DNA of 40,867 nucleotides, taken from positions 1 to 40,867 of the forward strand of contig RYVZ01000029.1 in NCBI GenBank assembly GCA_003979345.1, written 5' to 3'. The DNA is from Lachnospiraceae bacterium (lineage in GTDB: Bacteria; Bacillota; Clostridia; Lachnospirales; Lachnospiraceae). Position numbers and translations under genes: made by a program. Each line of letters begins with the position of its first letter. Position 1 is the stretch's first letter. The notes under the pieces were generated by a model that worked only from the letters and a program-made list of their open reading frames with translations, was not told the origin of the DNA and searched no databases. Below are positions 31,523 through 40,588 of the stretch, in pieces.

Positions 31523-33316
31523 ATGACAGAGGAAGTAATGAGCTTTGTGAACGACAATGTGTTCGGCGTCTGGTTTTTGATCGGCGCGGCGCTGGTGTTC
31601 TGGATGCAGGCGGGTTTTGCGATGGTGGAGACCGGTTTTACCAGAGCCAAGAACGCGGGAAACATTATTATGAAAAACCTGATGGACTTCTGCATCGGTA
31701 CCGTCATGTTTATTCTGATCGGCTTCGGGCTTTTACTTGGGGAAGATCTGGTCGGTCTGATCGGTAAGCCGGGTTTTGATATTTTTACGGCTTACGAGAG
31801 TTTTGACTGGTCAAATTTTGTATTTAACCTTGTGTTCTGTGCGACAACGGCGACGATCGTGTCAGGGGCCATGGCGGAGCGGACAAAATTTTTGTCCTAC
31901 TGTATTTACTCCGCAGTGATCTCGGCGCTGATCTATCCGATCGAGGCGCACTGGGTATGGGGCGGCGGATGGCTTGCGCAGATGGGATTCCACGATTTCG
32001 CGGGTTCGGCATGTATCCATATGGTCGGCGGCGTCTGCGCGCTGATCGGCGCAAAAATGCTCGGTCCCCGCATTGGCAAGTTCACGAAGGATAAAAAAGG
32101 GAAGATCACGAAGGTCAATGCGTTTCCGGGACACAGCCTGCCGCTCGGCGCGCTCGGTGTTTTTATTCTGTGGCTTGGCTGGTACGGGTTTAACGGCGCG
32201 GCGGCAGTGACAGTGGAGGAGCTTGGCTCTATCTTTGTAACGACGACGATCGCACCGGCAGTGGCTACGGTCGTGTGTATGATCTTTACATGGATCAAAT
32301 ATGGAAAGCCCGATGTGTCGATGTGCTTAAACGCCTCTCTTGCAGGGCTTGTGGCGATCACGGCGTCCTGCGATGTGACGGATGCGTTCGGCTCCATCGT
32401 GATCGGAGCGGTTGCCGGACTGCTTGTTGTATTTGGGGTATGGCTGTTAGACCACAAATTACATATCGACGATCCGGTCGGCGCGGTTGCGGTTCACTGC
32501 ATGAACGGCATCTGGGGAACGATTGCGGTCGGATTGTTTGCGACGGACAGTGCGCCTGCGTTTGCAAGGGGCTATGGGGACGGCGTGACATTCGGCGCAA
32601 ACCAGATCATGGGCGAAGGACTTTTCTACGGAGGCGGCATGAAGCTGCTTGGTATTCAGTTATTAGGCGTGGCATGTATCATTGCGTATACGGCGGTCAC
32701 GATCGTGATCACATTTGCGGTCATTAAGGCGGTTATGGGACTGCGTGTATCAGAGGAAGAAGAAATTGTCGGATTGGATTCGACGGAGCACGGTCTTCCG
32801 TCTGCTTATTCAGGATTCAGTATCATGGATGTATCTAATACGATGACAATGGAAGTGAATGAGAATACCGATCTCGGAAATGACGATTATGAAAAGGCTT
32901 CCGAATTCCAGAAAAATGCGGCGGTCAAGGTTGTGGAAGCGCCCGTTGCGGCTTCGCCAAGCGGTATTTATAAGGTCGTCGTCATTGCGAAGCTGTCGCG
33001 CTTCGAGCGCTTAAAGACCGCGTTAAACGATCTGGGCGTGACGGGCATGACCATGACGCAGGTCATGGGCTGCGGCATTCAGAAGGGAGCTGGCGAGAAG
33101 TACCGCGGCGCGGAGATTGACGCGACGCTGCTGCCGAAAGTGAAACTGGAGGTCGTTGTCAGCAAGATTCCGGTCGAGGATGTGGTGGAGACCGTGAAAA
33201 AGACGCTTTACACAGGACATATCGGAGACGGAAAGATTTTTGTCTACAATGTGGACCGTGTCGTAAAGGTGCGAACCGGCGAGGAAAATTACGCGGCACT
33301 GCAGGATGTGGAATAA
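31523..33316 (+). CDS. amtB: Ammonium transporter fused to a PII signal protein domain
   Basis: Membrane channel for ammonium with its own regulator attached; 597 residues against about 400-430 for AmtB alone. The N-terminal Amt domain has 11 predicted helices, with AGFAMVETGFTRAKNAGNII, the twin-His pore region (CIHMVGGVCALIGAKMLG, AVHCMNGIWGTIAVG) and GWYGFNGAA. A variable linker (about 415-478) ends in KVVEAPVAASPSGI. Residues about 480-590 are a PII (GlnB/GlnK) domain: YKVVVIAKLSRFERLKTALN, a T-loop with QKGAGEKYRGAE containing the Tyr equivalent to the modified Tyr51, and LPKVKLEVVVS. In free form GlnK plugs AmtB; fusion would fix this pairing 1:1. The ribosome site GAGGAGATTATT fits the start. 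It is preceded by a promoter and leader terminator and followed by a terminator. Confidence 0.96.
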   Translation: MTEEVMSFVNDNVFGVWFLIGAALVFWMQAGFAMVETGFTRAKNAGNIIMKNLMDFCIGTVMFILIGFGLLLGEDLVGLIGKPGFDIFTAYESFDWSNFVFNLVFCATTATIVSGAMAERTKFLSYCIYSAVISALIYPIEAHWVWGGGWLAQMGFHDFAGSACIHMVGGVCALIGAKMLGPRIGKFTKDKKGKITKVNAFPGHSLPLGALGVFILWLGWYGFNGAAAVTVEELGSIFVTTTIAPAVATVVCMIFTWIKYGKPDVSMCLNASLAGLVAITASCDVTDAFGSIVIGAVAGLLVVFGVWLLDHKLHIDDPVGAVAVHCMNGIWGTIAVGLFATDSAPAFARGYGDGVTFGANQIMGEGLFYGGGMKLLGIQLLGVACIIAYTAVTIVITFAVIKAVMGLRVSEEEEIVGLDSTEHGLPSAYSGFSIMDVSNTMTMEVNENTDLGNDDYEKASEFQKNAAVKVVEAPVAASPSGIYKVVVIAKLSRFERLKTALNDLGVTGMTMTQVMGCGIQKGAGEKYRGAEIDATLLPKVKLEVVVSKIPVEDVVETVKKTLYTGHIGDGKIFVYNVDRVVKVRTGEENYAALQDVE

Positions 33317-33357
33317 CGATCTGAATATGGAAAAAATATGAATGGAACCTCAGTAAA

Positions 33358-33388
33358 AATCCGGGTGCTTCGGCATCCGGATTTTTTA
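33358..33388 (+). terminator. Terminator of the amtB gene
   Basis: ATCCGGGTGC-TTCG-GCATCCGGAT followed by T5: a 10-bp stem with a stable TTCG loop, about 40 nt after the stop. Confidence 0.93.
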
Positions 33389-33504
33389 TGTTCCGCAACC
33401 GTTATCTGCTTGCGGACCTGCCCCCGGAATGATAAAATAAAAATGATTATGCAAAAGGATCATGGTGTGCATCAGATGAAAGTGAAACAGATAGGGGATC
33501 GGAT

Positions 33505-34854
33505 ATGAAAAAAACTGGAAGACGGATGATGGTGTGGTTAGCATGTGTTCTGCTCTTTGCGGGTTCCATAGATGCGGGTGCATCGGGACGTGCGACGAAG
33601 AAAGTGCTGGACGCGCGGAACGGTGTTGTCAGGGTCATGTATGAGGATAAGGAATATTTTTATATGGGTTCCGCATTCGGCATCGGCACCGCGGGAGAGG
33701 AGACGGATCTATTTGTTACCTGTTATCATGTCGTCAATCCGAACGATGATAAGGATGAGACCTATGAGTCGGTTTTTATCGCAACGGGTGATACGATGGA
33801 TGAAGATAATTACGATGTGGAGGTACTTTATGCCGATTCCATGACGGATATTGCGATCCTCCGGACCGAGAGGAAGGTTGCCGGCAGGGTTGCGCTGCCG
33901 ATGATCGCGAGTGAGAATATTGAAGTTACGACACAGGTATATACGCTCGGATATCCGGGCATCGGGGACGAGTTTTCCGATAAGACCTATTATGACGGAG
34001 ATTTCTCATCACTGGTGGATGATCAGATGATCACATCCGGCATTATTACAAAGAGCAGTGTGATTTCCGACGGGGTTGATTATTTTTTGATCGATGCGGA
34101 TATCAATCATGGCAATTCCGGCGGGCCGACCGTGACGGTGCAGGGTTATGTCATCGGTATTAATGAGGCGATCGCTGCAGATTCGGACGGCGGTAATTAT
34201 ATCGGCTTTGTGACGCATGTGGACTACGTGATGCAGGCGCTTGATAATCTGCATCTATCTTACGATAAGATCAGCGCGGAACAGTACGAGCATGATTTGG
34301 AAGACCAGCCGGTCGTGCCTGCCGTGACAGGGGGAGAGGCGGAAAGCGGGAAGAAAGACGGACCGGATCTTCTTGTGATTCTGTTGGCGGCTGCGGTTGC
34401 CGTTGTGTTTGTGCTTGTTCTGATCTTCCTAATCTATATGATCCGCCGCGACAAAAAACGTGAGGCGCAGATTGCAAGGGAACGGGAACAATATATGGCG
34501 CACAGGCAGGTCGTGGCATATCAGAATGCGATGGCAGTGCGCGGAGCGCCGAAGATCATTGGCACGCAGGGGATTTTTGCAAACAATAGCTTTACTGTTA
34601 CCGGATATATGGTCATGGGGAGAAGCCGCGCGAGATGCCATCTTCTTTTCCCGGAGAATACGCCGGGCGTCAGCAAGGTGCATTGTGAGCTGCGAATCGT
34701 AAACGGCGGATTATATTTGACAGACCGGGGATCGAGCTACGGGACGTATCTTGGGAATGGCGCGCGTCTGCGCCCGAACCAGCCGTATCTTCTGCATGAC
34801 GGCGAGATTTTCTATTTGGCGGCGCCGCAGCATAGTTTTCTTGTGAGAATCTAA
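33505..34854 (+). CDS. Trypsin-like serine protease, transmembrane helix and cytoplasmic FHA domain
   Basis: Three-part protein of 449 residues. A signal peptide (residues 1-27) leads to an extracytoplasmic HtrA/S1C-type protease at about 33-250 with a complete triad: His75 (VTCYHVVN), Asp115 (TDIAIL) and Ser205 (GNSGGP). A single helix follows at about 288-313 (DLLVILLAAAVAVVFVLVLI) with positive residues after it, so the C-terminus is inside. A charged stretch leads to an FHA domain at about 352-449 with the phosphothreonine-binding marks MGRS, SKVHCEL and DRGSSYGTYLGNG. FHA domains bind phosphothreonine, so the protease may be linked to a Ser/Thr kinase signal. No PDZ domain is present. 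Another ATG upstream in the 33385-33504 gap is not supported. Confidence 0.88.
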   Translation: MKKTGRRMMVWLACVLLFAGSIDAGASGRATKKVLDARNGVVRVMYEDKEYFYMGSAFGIGTAGEETDLFVTCYHVVNPNDDKDETYESVFIATGDTMDEDNYDVEVLYADSMTDIAILRTERKVAGRVALPMIASENIEVTTQVYTLGYPGIGDEFSDKTYYDGDFSSLVDDQMITSGIITKSSVISDGVDYFLIDADINHGNSGGPTVTVQGYVIGINEAIAADSDGGNYIGFVTHVDYVMQALDNLHLSYDKISAEQYEHDLEDQPVVPAVTGGEAESGKKDGPDLLVILLAAAVAVVFVLVLIFLIYMIRRDKKREAQIAREREQYMAHRQVVAYQNAMAVRGAPKIIGTQGIFANNSFTVTGYMVMGRSRARCHLLFPENTPGVSKVHCELRIVNGGLYLTDRGSSYGTYLGNGARLRPNQPYLLHDGEIFYLAAPQHSFLVRI

Positions 34855-35052
34855 CCTGACCGATAGAACCGGCATTTTCAAAAGAATATAACTGGTATTC
34901 GAAAGAAAATCCTTGACGATTTTATGAAATGAGGGAATGAAGGATGTGGGAGGAATTAGGAGTAAGCTTCGGGACAGCGATCATCGTTTTGACTGCATGA
35001 TATTATGATATCGAAAAATAAAACAGAATGACCGGAGGAGTGTATATCCGAC

Positions 35053-36894
35053 ATGAGAAAATTGTTGGTGTATCTGAAAGATTATAAAAAGGAAACAGTT
35101 CTTGCGCCGCTGTTTAAGATGCTTGAGGCGACGTTTGAACTGTTTGTGCCGCTAGTGATGGCGGACATTATTGATATTGGCATTGCACGCGGAGACAGGC
35201 ATTATATTTATATGCGCTGTCTTTTGCTTGTCGCGCTCGGTGTGATCGGTCTGACCTGTTCCCTGACGGCACAGTATTTTGCGGCGAAAGCGGCGGTTGG
35301 ATTTGCAGCAGGAATGAAGAGCGGATTGTACCGGCATATTCAGAGTCTGTCGTTTACGGAGCTTGATACGCTGGGCGCGTCCACAATGATCACGCGCATG
35401 ACGTCCGACGCCAATCAGGTACAGAACGGCGTTAATATGGTGCTGCGCTTGTTTCTGCGCTCACCGTTCATCGTGTTCGGCGCGATGGTGATGGCGTTTA
35501 CGATCGATGTGAAAGCGGCACTTATTTTTGTTGTGACAATTCCGCTTTTAAGCCTCGTTGTGTTCGGCGTCATGGCGGTCAGCATTCCCCTGTACCGCAA
35601 AGTGCAGGCGGGATTAGACAGGGTGCTTGGCATTACAAGGGAAAACTTAACGGGCGCGCGGGTCATTCGGGCATTTCATAAAGAGGGATCGGAGATCACG
35701 CGGTTTGACGAGAGTAACGATCATCTGACCGCGATGCAGAATTATGTCGGAAGGATCTCGGCTTTGATGAATCCGGTCACGTATGTGATCATCAATCTTG
35801 CTACAGTCGTGTTGATCTATGTGGGTGCGCTGCAGGTCGATGTCGGAAATCTGACGCAGGGAAACGTTGTGGCTCTTGTCAATTATATGTCGCAGATATT
35901 GGTGGAACTGATCAAGCTTGCCAATCTGATCATTACGGTGACAAAAGCGGCGGCGTGCGCAAACCGGATTCAGAGTGTGTTTGATATGCAGCCGTCCATG
36001 GATAAGGGCGGCGCAGGGAATGCCGCAGGACAGACGGCAGGAAATGCGGGGAGGGCGTCAGAACGCGCGGACGGGGAGGCTGATTGTGCAGGCAGCAAGT
36101 CAGAATTTAGTACAGATACGGTGGATTGTGTGGACGCGGTAGATGAAGCCGTGCGTTTTTCCCATGTCAGCATGCATTATCATAATGCGGGTGAGGCAGC
36201 GCTTGAGGAGATCGACTTTGCGGCAAAGAGGGGACAGACCATTGGCATTATCGGCGGCACGGGTTCGGGAAAGTCCTCCGTTGTGAATATGATACCGCGC
36301 TTTTATGACGCGAGCGCGGGAAGTGTTTCGGTGGACGGTAGGGATGTTCGTGACTATTCCGTGCGCGAACTGCGTCAAAAGATTGGCGTGGTGCTTCAGA
36401 AGGCGGTCCTGTTTCAGGGTACGATCCGGGATAATCTCAAATGGGGAAAAGAGGATGCCTCGGATGACGAACTGTGGGAGGCGCTTACGCTCTCACAGGC
36501 GGCGGAGTTTGTGCGGGAGAAGGACGGACAGCTTGACGCTAAGATTGAGCAGGGAGGAAAGAACTTATCCGGCGGCCAGAAGCAGAGGCTGACGATCGCC
36601 CGCGCGCTTGTGAAGAAACCGGAGATCCTGATTTTGGATGACAGTGCATCCGCACTTGATTACGCGACGGATGCAAAACTGCGCAGCGCGATCAAAGGGA
36701 TGGACGGGAACACCACAGTGTTTATTGTATCTCAAAGAACGGCGTCGATCATGCATGCTGATCTGATTCTGGTGTTGGACGACGGAAGACTGGCGGGAAT
36801 CGGTACGCATGAACAGCTTCTTGCAGAGTGCGGGGTCTATCGGGAGATTTATGAATCCCAGTTCAAGAAAGAGACGGCAGCAGATGCGTCATGA
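35053..36894 (+). CDS. ABC exporter half-transporter with the degenerate ATP site
   Basis: Membrane domain plus ATPase, 613 residues, one half of a heterodimeric multidrug/lipid-type exporter with the next ABC gene. Six helices lie in residues 15-310. An unusual linker of about 45 Ala/Gly/Asp-rich residues (about 318-362) precedes the NBD. Walker A is GGTGSGKSS, the Q-loop VVLQKAVLF and the signature LSGGQKQR. Walker B ends in Asp-Asp (LILDDSASALD) where Glu is catalytic, and the switch His is Gln (FIVSQRTASI). Those two changes mark the non-hydrolysing site of heterodimers such as TM287/288. The ribosome site GGAGGAG is rather far (14 nt) from the ATG. The 34855-35052 gap holds only short frames. 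Confidence 0.94.
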   Translation: MRKLLVYLKDYKKETVLAPLFKMLEATFELFVPLVMADIIDIGIARGDRHYIYMRCLLLVALGVIGLTCSLTAQYFAAKAAVGFAAGMKSGLYRHIQSLSFTELDTLGASTMITRMTSDANQVQNGVNMVLRLFLRSPFIVFGAMVMAFTIDVKAALIFVVTIPLLSLVVFGVMAVSIPLYRKVQAGLDRVLGITRENLTGARVIRAFHKEGSEITRFDESNDHLTAMQNYVGRISALMNPVTYVIINLATVVLIYVGALQVDVGNLTQGNVVALVNYMSQILVELIKLANLIITVTKAAACANRIQSVFDMQPSMDKGGAGNAAGQTAGNAGRASERADGEADCAGSKSEFSTDTVDCVDAVDEAVRFSHVSMHYHNAGEAALEEIDFAAKRGQTIGIIGGTGSGKSSVVNMIPRFYDASAGSVSVDGRDVRDYSVRELRQKIGVVLQKAVLFQGTIRDNLKWGKEDASDDELWEALTLSQAAEFVREKDGQLDAKIEQGGKNLSGGQKQRLTIARALVKKPEILILDDSASALDYATDAKLRSAIKGMDGNTTVFIVSQRTASIMHADLILVLDDGRLAGIGTHEQLLAECGVYREIYESQFKKETAADAS

Positions 36895-36929
36895 AAAAGA
36901 TACAGGTGCAGGGTTTGAGCGGTATGCGG

Positions 36930-36990
36930 AAAGTTTGAAAGTAAACTTTCAAATATTGATTGGTATGTGCGCTGAAGCGCACAAAGGGGA
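36930..36990 (+). repeat. Two-hairpin element, copy B
   Basis: Hairpin 1: TTTGAAAGT-AA-ACTTTCAAA (36934-36953). Hairpin 2: TGTGCGCT-GA-AGCGCACA (36966-36983), followed by AAAGGGGAATAGGAG, which holds the ribosome site of the next gene. It matches the element at 29230-29292 in order and spacing. Lying between two ABC genes of one operon, it may act as an RNA structure affecting the second gene. Confidence 0.5.
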
Positions 36991-37009
36991 ATAGGAGTGG
37001 AAGACTGAC

Positions 37010-38773
37010 ATGGCAAAACAGACACACGCAGGGCAGGCGGCAATCATGAAAAGGGTACTGCATTATATCAAAAGAAGCTGGCTGGTGCTGTTTTTATCCA
37101 TATTGTTTGCGGCAGTTACGGTTGTTTTGACCTTATATGTGCCGATTCTGACAGGGAATGCCATTGACCATATCGTGGATAAGGGGCTTGTCGATTTTGA
37201 CGGGTTATTGCGGATCCTGATCATGATCGTGATCTGTGTACTGGTCACGGCGCTCGCGCAATGGCTGATGAACGTATGTAATAACCGGATCACATATCAG
37301 GTGGTGCGCGATATCAGAAGCGAGGCGATCCGTAAAATAGAGGTATTGCCGCTTGGATATATTGACGGACATTCTTACGGTGATGTTGTAAGCCGCGTGA
37401 TCGCCGATGTGGACCAGTTTTCCGATGGTCTGTTAATGGGGTTTACACAGTTGTTTACCGGTGTTTTGACGATCGTGGGAACATTGCTGTTCATGCTGTC
37501 TATCAACTGGAAGATTGCATTGGTCGTTGTCTGCATCACGCCGGTTTCTCTTTTTGTGGCAAGCTTTATCGCGAAAAAAACTTATACCATGTTCCGCATA
37601 CAGTCAGAGACGCGCGGCGAGCAGACTGCGCTGATCGACGAGATGATCGGAAATCAGAAGGTTGTGCAGGCGTTTTGCCATGAGGATGAGTCGATGGAGC
37701 GCTTTGACGAGATCAACGAGCGGTTAAAAAAATGTTCTCTGCGGGCCATTTTCTTTTCTTCGATCACGAACCCGTCCACACGTTTTGTCAATTCGCTTGT
37801 CTATACGGCGGTCGGTCTGACCGGGGCGCTTGCAGTTGTGAAAGACCCGCTTGGGTTCAGTGTCGGACGGCTTTCGAGTTTCTTAAGCTATGCGAATCAG
37901 TATACAAAGCCGTTTAATGAGATTTCGGGCGTCATTACGGAACTGCAGAATGCGATCGCCTGTGCAGGCCGGATCTTTGAGCTGATCGATGAGGAATCTC
38001 AGGTACCGGAACCGCAGGATGCGGTAATGCTTGAAGAGCCGGACGGAACTGTGGAGTTGGAGCATGTCTCGTTTTCTTATGTGCCACAGAAAAAGCTGAT
38101 CGAGGATTTCAATCTGCGCGTCAAAAAAGGACAGCGCGTGGCGATCGTCGGTCCGACCGGATGCGGCAAGACCACGATCATCAATCTGCTCATGCGTTTT
38201 TATGATGTAAACAGCGGAAAGATTCTTGTATCCGGTACGGATATCCGTGAGATTACGCGCGGAAGCCTGCGTACATCGTACGGCATGGTATTGCAGGAGA
38301 CATGGCTGAAAACAGGAACGATCCGGGAAAATATCGCGATGGGAAAGCCGGAAGCTTCGGATGAGGAGATCATATCGGCGGCGAAGCTTTCGCATGCGCA
38401 CGGGTTTATCAGGCGCCTGCCGGAAGGGTATGATACGGTCATTACGGAGGACGGGGGAAATCTTTCACAGGGGCAGAAGCAGCTTTTGTGTATCGCGCGC
38501 GTCATGCTCTGCCTGCCGCCGATGCTGATTTTGGATGAGGCGACGTCATCGATCGACACGCGTACTGAGATCAAGATCCAGAATGCGTTTGCAACAATGA
38601 TGCAGGGACGTACGAGCTTCATCGTCGCGCATCGCCTCTCGACGATCCGTGAGGCGGATGTGATCTTAGTCATGCGCGACGGTTCAATCATTGAACAGGG
38701 CAATCACGAAGAGTTGCTTAGGCAGGGCGGTTTTTATGCGGAGCTGTATAATAGTCAGTTTGCGGCGTCGTAA
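37010..38773 (+). CDS. ABC exporter half-transporter with the catalytic ATP site
   Basis: Partner of the preceding ABC protein, 587 residues. Six helices (about 20-310) are followed by an NBD with Walker A GPTGCGKTT, Q-loop MVLQETWLKTGTIRENI, Walker B LILDEATSSID with catalytic Glu, and switch His in FIVAHRLSTI, all intact. Its signature is altered (LSQGQKQ), so the pair together forms one canonical site (this Walker B with the partner LSGGQ) and one degenerate site. This is the expected arrangement of a heterodimer. The gap of 115 nt after the first half is long for a coupled pair and contains the two-hairpin element. The substrate is unknown; multidrug or lipid export is typical of the family. 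Confidence 0.95.
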   Translation: MAKQTHAGQAAIMKRVLHYIKRSWLVLFLSILFAAVTVVLTLYVPILTGNAIDHIVDKGLVDFDGLLRILIMIVICVLVTALAQWLMNVCNNRITYQVVRDIRSEAIRKIEVLPLGYIDGHSYGDVVSRVIADVDQFSDGLLMGFTQLFTGVLTIVGTLLFMLSINWKIALVVVCITPVSLFVASFIAKKTYTMFRIQSETRGEQTALIDEMIGNQKVVQAFCHEDESMERFDEINERLKKCSLRAIFFSSITNPSTRFVNSLVYTAVGLTGALAVVKDPLGFSVGRLSSFLSYANQYTKPFNEISGVITELQNAIACAGRIFELIDEESQVPEPQDAVMLEEPDGTVELEHVSFSYVPQKKLIEDFNLRVKKGQRVAIVGPTGCGKTTIINLLMRFYDVNSGKILVSGTDIREITRGSLRTSYGMVLQETWLKTGTIRENIAMGKPEASDEEIISAAKLSHAHGFIRRLPEGYDTVITEDGGNLSQGQKQLLCIARVMLCLPPMLILDEATSSIDTRTEIKIQNAFATMMQGRTSFIVAHRLSTIREADVILVMRDGSIIEQGNHEELLRQGGFYAELYNSQFAAS

Positions 38774-38891
38774 GATAAAACGGAATGAGACGGAAGAGAT
38801 ACATAACCGATGCAAAGGAACGAAATGCCTGTCTGTTTTGGAATTATGCGGGAATGAATGATGCGTTGAGGAATGCGAAAGGAAAAACGGC

Positions 38892-39473
38892 ATGAAGAAA
38901 AAATTCAAGATCACATTTAACGCACCGGTAACACTGGGGTTTGTGGCAGTCTGCTTTATTGCGACGATGCTCGGTATTATCACATCGGGAGGTGCGACGC
39001 GGCTGTTGTTTATGACATATCATTCGTCGCTGATCAATCCGCTTACATATCTCCGGTTCTTTACGCATGTGTTCGGACATGCGGGATGGACTCATTTTAT
39101 TGCCAATGCGTCGTATCTGCTGCTGCTCGGACCAATGCTCGAAGAAAAACACGGTTCGAAAGAGTTAGTGGAGGTCATTGTGATCACAGCGCTTGTTCCA
39201 GCGCTGATCAATTATATTTTTTTCCCGCATATTGGTCTGTGCGGGGCGAGCGGCGTAGTATTCGCGTTCATCCTGCTTGCATCTTTTACCGGATTTGAGG
39301 AGGGCGAGATTCCATTGACGTTTATTCTGGTTGCGGCGATCTTTATCGGGCAGCAGGTGTATGAGGGCATTGCCATCAGGGACAATATATCCCATATGGG
39401 GCATATCGTCGGCGGTATTCTCGGAGCTGTGAGCGGATACGGATTAAATAAGAAATCCAGGTCGGGGGTATAG
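38892..39473 (+). CDS. Rhomboid family intramembrane serine protease
   Basis: Small polytopic membrane protease of 193 residues with about six helices, which cleaves other proteins within the membrane. The catalytic Ser lies in GLCGASGVVFAFILL (GASG), and its partner His in ISHMGHIVGGILGA. The upstream HFIANASYLLLLGPMLEE matches the conserved His/Asn helix of rhomboids, and the region RFFTHVFGHAGWTHF also fits. There are no extra domains. The ribosome site AAAGGAAAA lies before ATG. The preceding 118-nt gap shows no terminator, so it may ride on the ABC transcript. Its substrate is unknown. Confidence 0.92.
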   Translation: MKKKFKITFNAPVTLGFVAVCFIATMLGIITSGGATRLLFMTYHSSLINPLTYLRFFTHVFGHAGWTHFIANASYLLLLGPMLEEKHGSKELVEVIVITALVPALINYIFFPHIGLCGASGVVFAFILLASFTGFEEGEIPLTFILVAAIFIGQQVYEGIAIRDNISHMGHIVGGILGAVSGYGLNKKSRSGV

Positions 39474-39589
39474 GGAAGAAGTGATTGGAGTAGTGGAAAA
39501 AGTCCGACGGATATAGGATGCTGTGTGAGAATAAGAATGGAAGCGATTTACAATCAAAATATTATCAGGTTGCGTAGATCGGAGGAGGT

Positions 39590-40489
39590 ATGACACTACA
39601 GCAATTAAAGTATATGATAATCGTTGCGGAAAGAGGTTCTATTACAGAAGCGGCAAAAGAATCGTATATTTCTCAGCCGAGTCTTTCCGGTGCTATTAAA
39701 GAAGTGGAAAAGGAAGCTGGAATAACAATTTTCAACCGATGCAGGGCGGGAGTGGCATTGACAAAGGAGGGAATGGAATTTTTAGGGTATGCAAGGCAGG
39801 TGGTTCAGCAGATGGAACTTCTGGAATCAAAATATATTGATAAAAAGCCCGCAAAACAGAGATTTTGTGTTTCCACGCAGCATTACACCTTTACAACAAA
39901 TGCGTTTGTAGAATTGATACAGCGTTTTGGACAGGAAAGATTTGAGTTTATACTGAATGAAACGCAGACACATCAGATTGTAGAAGATGTGCAGAACAGG
40001 TTCAGTGACTTGGGAATTCTTTATCTTTGTAACAGCAATGAAAATGTGCTGAGAAAGCTGTTTGAAGAATGCAATTTGAAATTTTTTGAATTGTTTATCG
40101 CTAAGCCTCATATTTTTATAAGCAAAGACCACCCGTTAGCAAAATGCACATCTGTCAGGCTGGATGATCTGAAGCCATATCCCCGTCTAAATTTTGTGCA
40201 GGGAACGTATGAATCTTCCAATTTTTCAGAGGAGCTTTTCAGCAATGAACCTGCCGAAAGAAGTATCAAGGTGAGTGACCGTGCAGCTATTGTAAATCTA
40301 ATGATAGGGCTGGATGGTTATACGATTTCAAGTGGTATTTTCCCTAAATATCTACAAGGGGAATCTATCGTTTCGATTCCTTTGGAGGAAGATGGGGTGA
40401 TGCATATTGGATACATTCTGAACAAGGATAAGGAGTTATCAGAATTAGGAGAGATTTATGTTGAGGCTTTGAAACAGTACCAAACATAA
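39590..40489 (+). CDS. LysR family transcriptional regulator
   Basis: Regulator of 299 residues. The N-terminal winged HTH is MTLQQLKYMIIVAERGSITE, AAKESYISQPSLSGAIKEVE, then FNRCRAGVALTKEGMEFLGY, the standard LTTR start. The effector-binding part spans about 90-299. The ribosome site GGAGGAGG is ideal. It is somewhat more AT-rich than its neighbours. An ATAG-N7-CTAT box (40497-40511) begins 8 nt after its stop and precedes the LysE-like remnant, so that gene is its likely target. LysR proteins often control an adjacent exporter or a sulfur/amino-acid gene. The inducer is unknown. Confidence 0.95.
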   Translation: MTLQQLKYMIIVAERGSITEAAKESYISQPSLSGAIKEVEKEAGITIFNRCRAGVALTKEGMEFLGYARQVVQQMELLESKYIDKKPAKQRFCVSTQHYTFTTNAFVELIQRFGQERFEFILNETQTHQIVEDVQNRFSDLGILYLCNSNENVLRKLFEECNLKFFELFIAKPHIFISKDHPLAKCTSVRLDDLKPYPRLNFVQGTYESSNFSEELFSNEPAERSIKVSDRAAIVNLMIGLDGYTISSGIFPKYLQGESIVSIPLEEDGVMHIGYILNKDKELSELGEIYVEALKQYQT

Positions 40490-40496
40490 ATAAAAC

Positions 40497-40511
40497 ATAG
40501 GATCAACCTAT
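40497..40511. promoter_or_regulatory. LysR-type binding box ATAG-N7-CTAT
   Basis: Within the longer dyad ACATAGG-ATCAA-CCTATGT (40495-40513), ATAG and CTAT are spaced by 7 nt, giving the T-N11-A core recognised by LysR-type regulators. It lies about 70 nt upstream of the expected start site of a possible promoter (TTACAT 40541-40546, 17 nt, TATAGA 40564-40569). That is the usual place for the LTTR recognition site. Confidence 0.6.
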
Positions 40512-40588
40512 GTAACAGCATATAAAACAGATATTACCTATTACATGACATTCCGTGCTAAGATATAGAAACGGAAAGGAGGCAAAAA

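Noticed and set aside
34940..35000. Short frames (18-21 codons) between the FHA protein and ABC genes
   Set aside because: One begins MWEELGVSFGTAIIVLTA and looks like a membrane-protein start, but it stops at once. It may be a remnant, but is too short to call.
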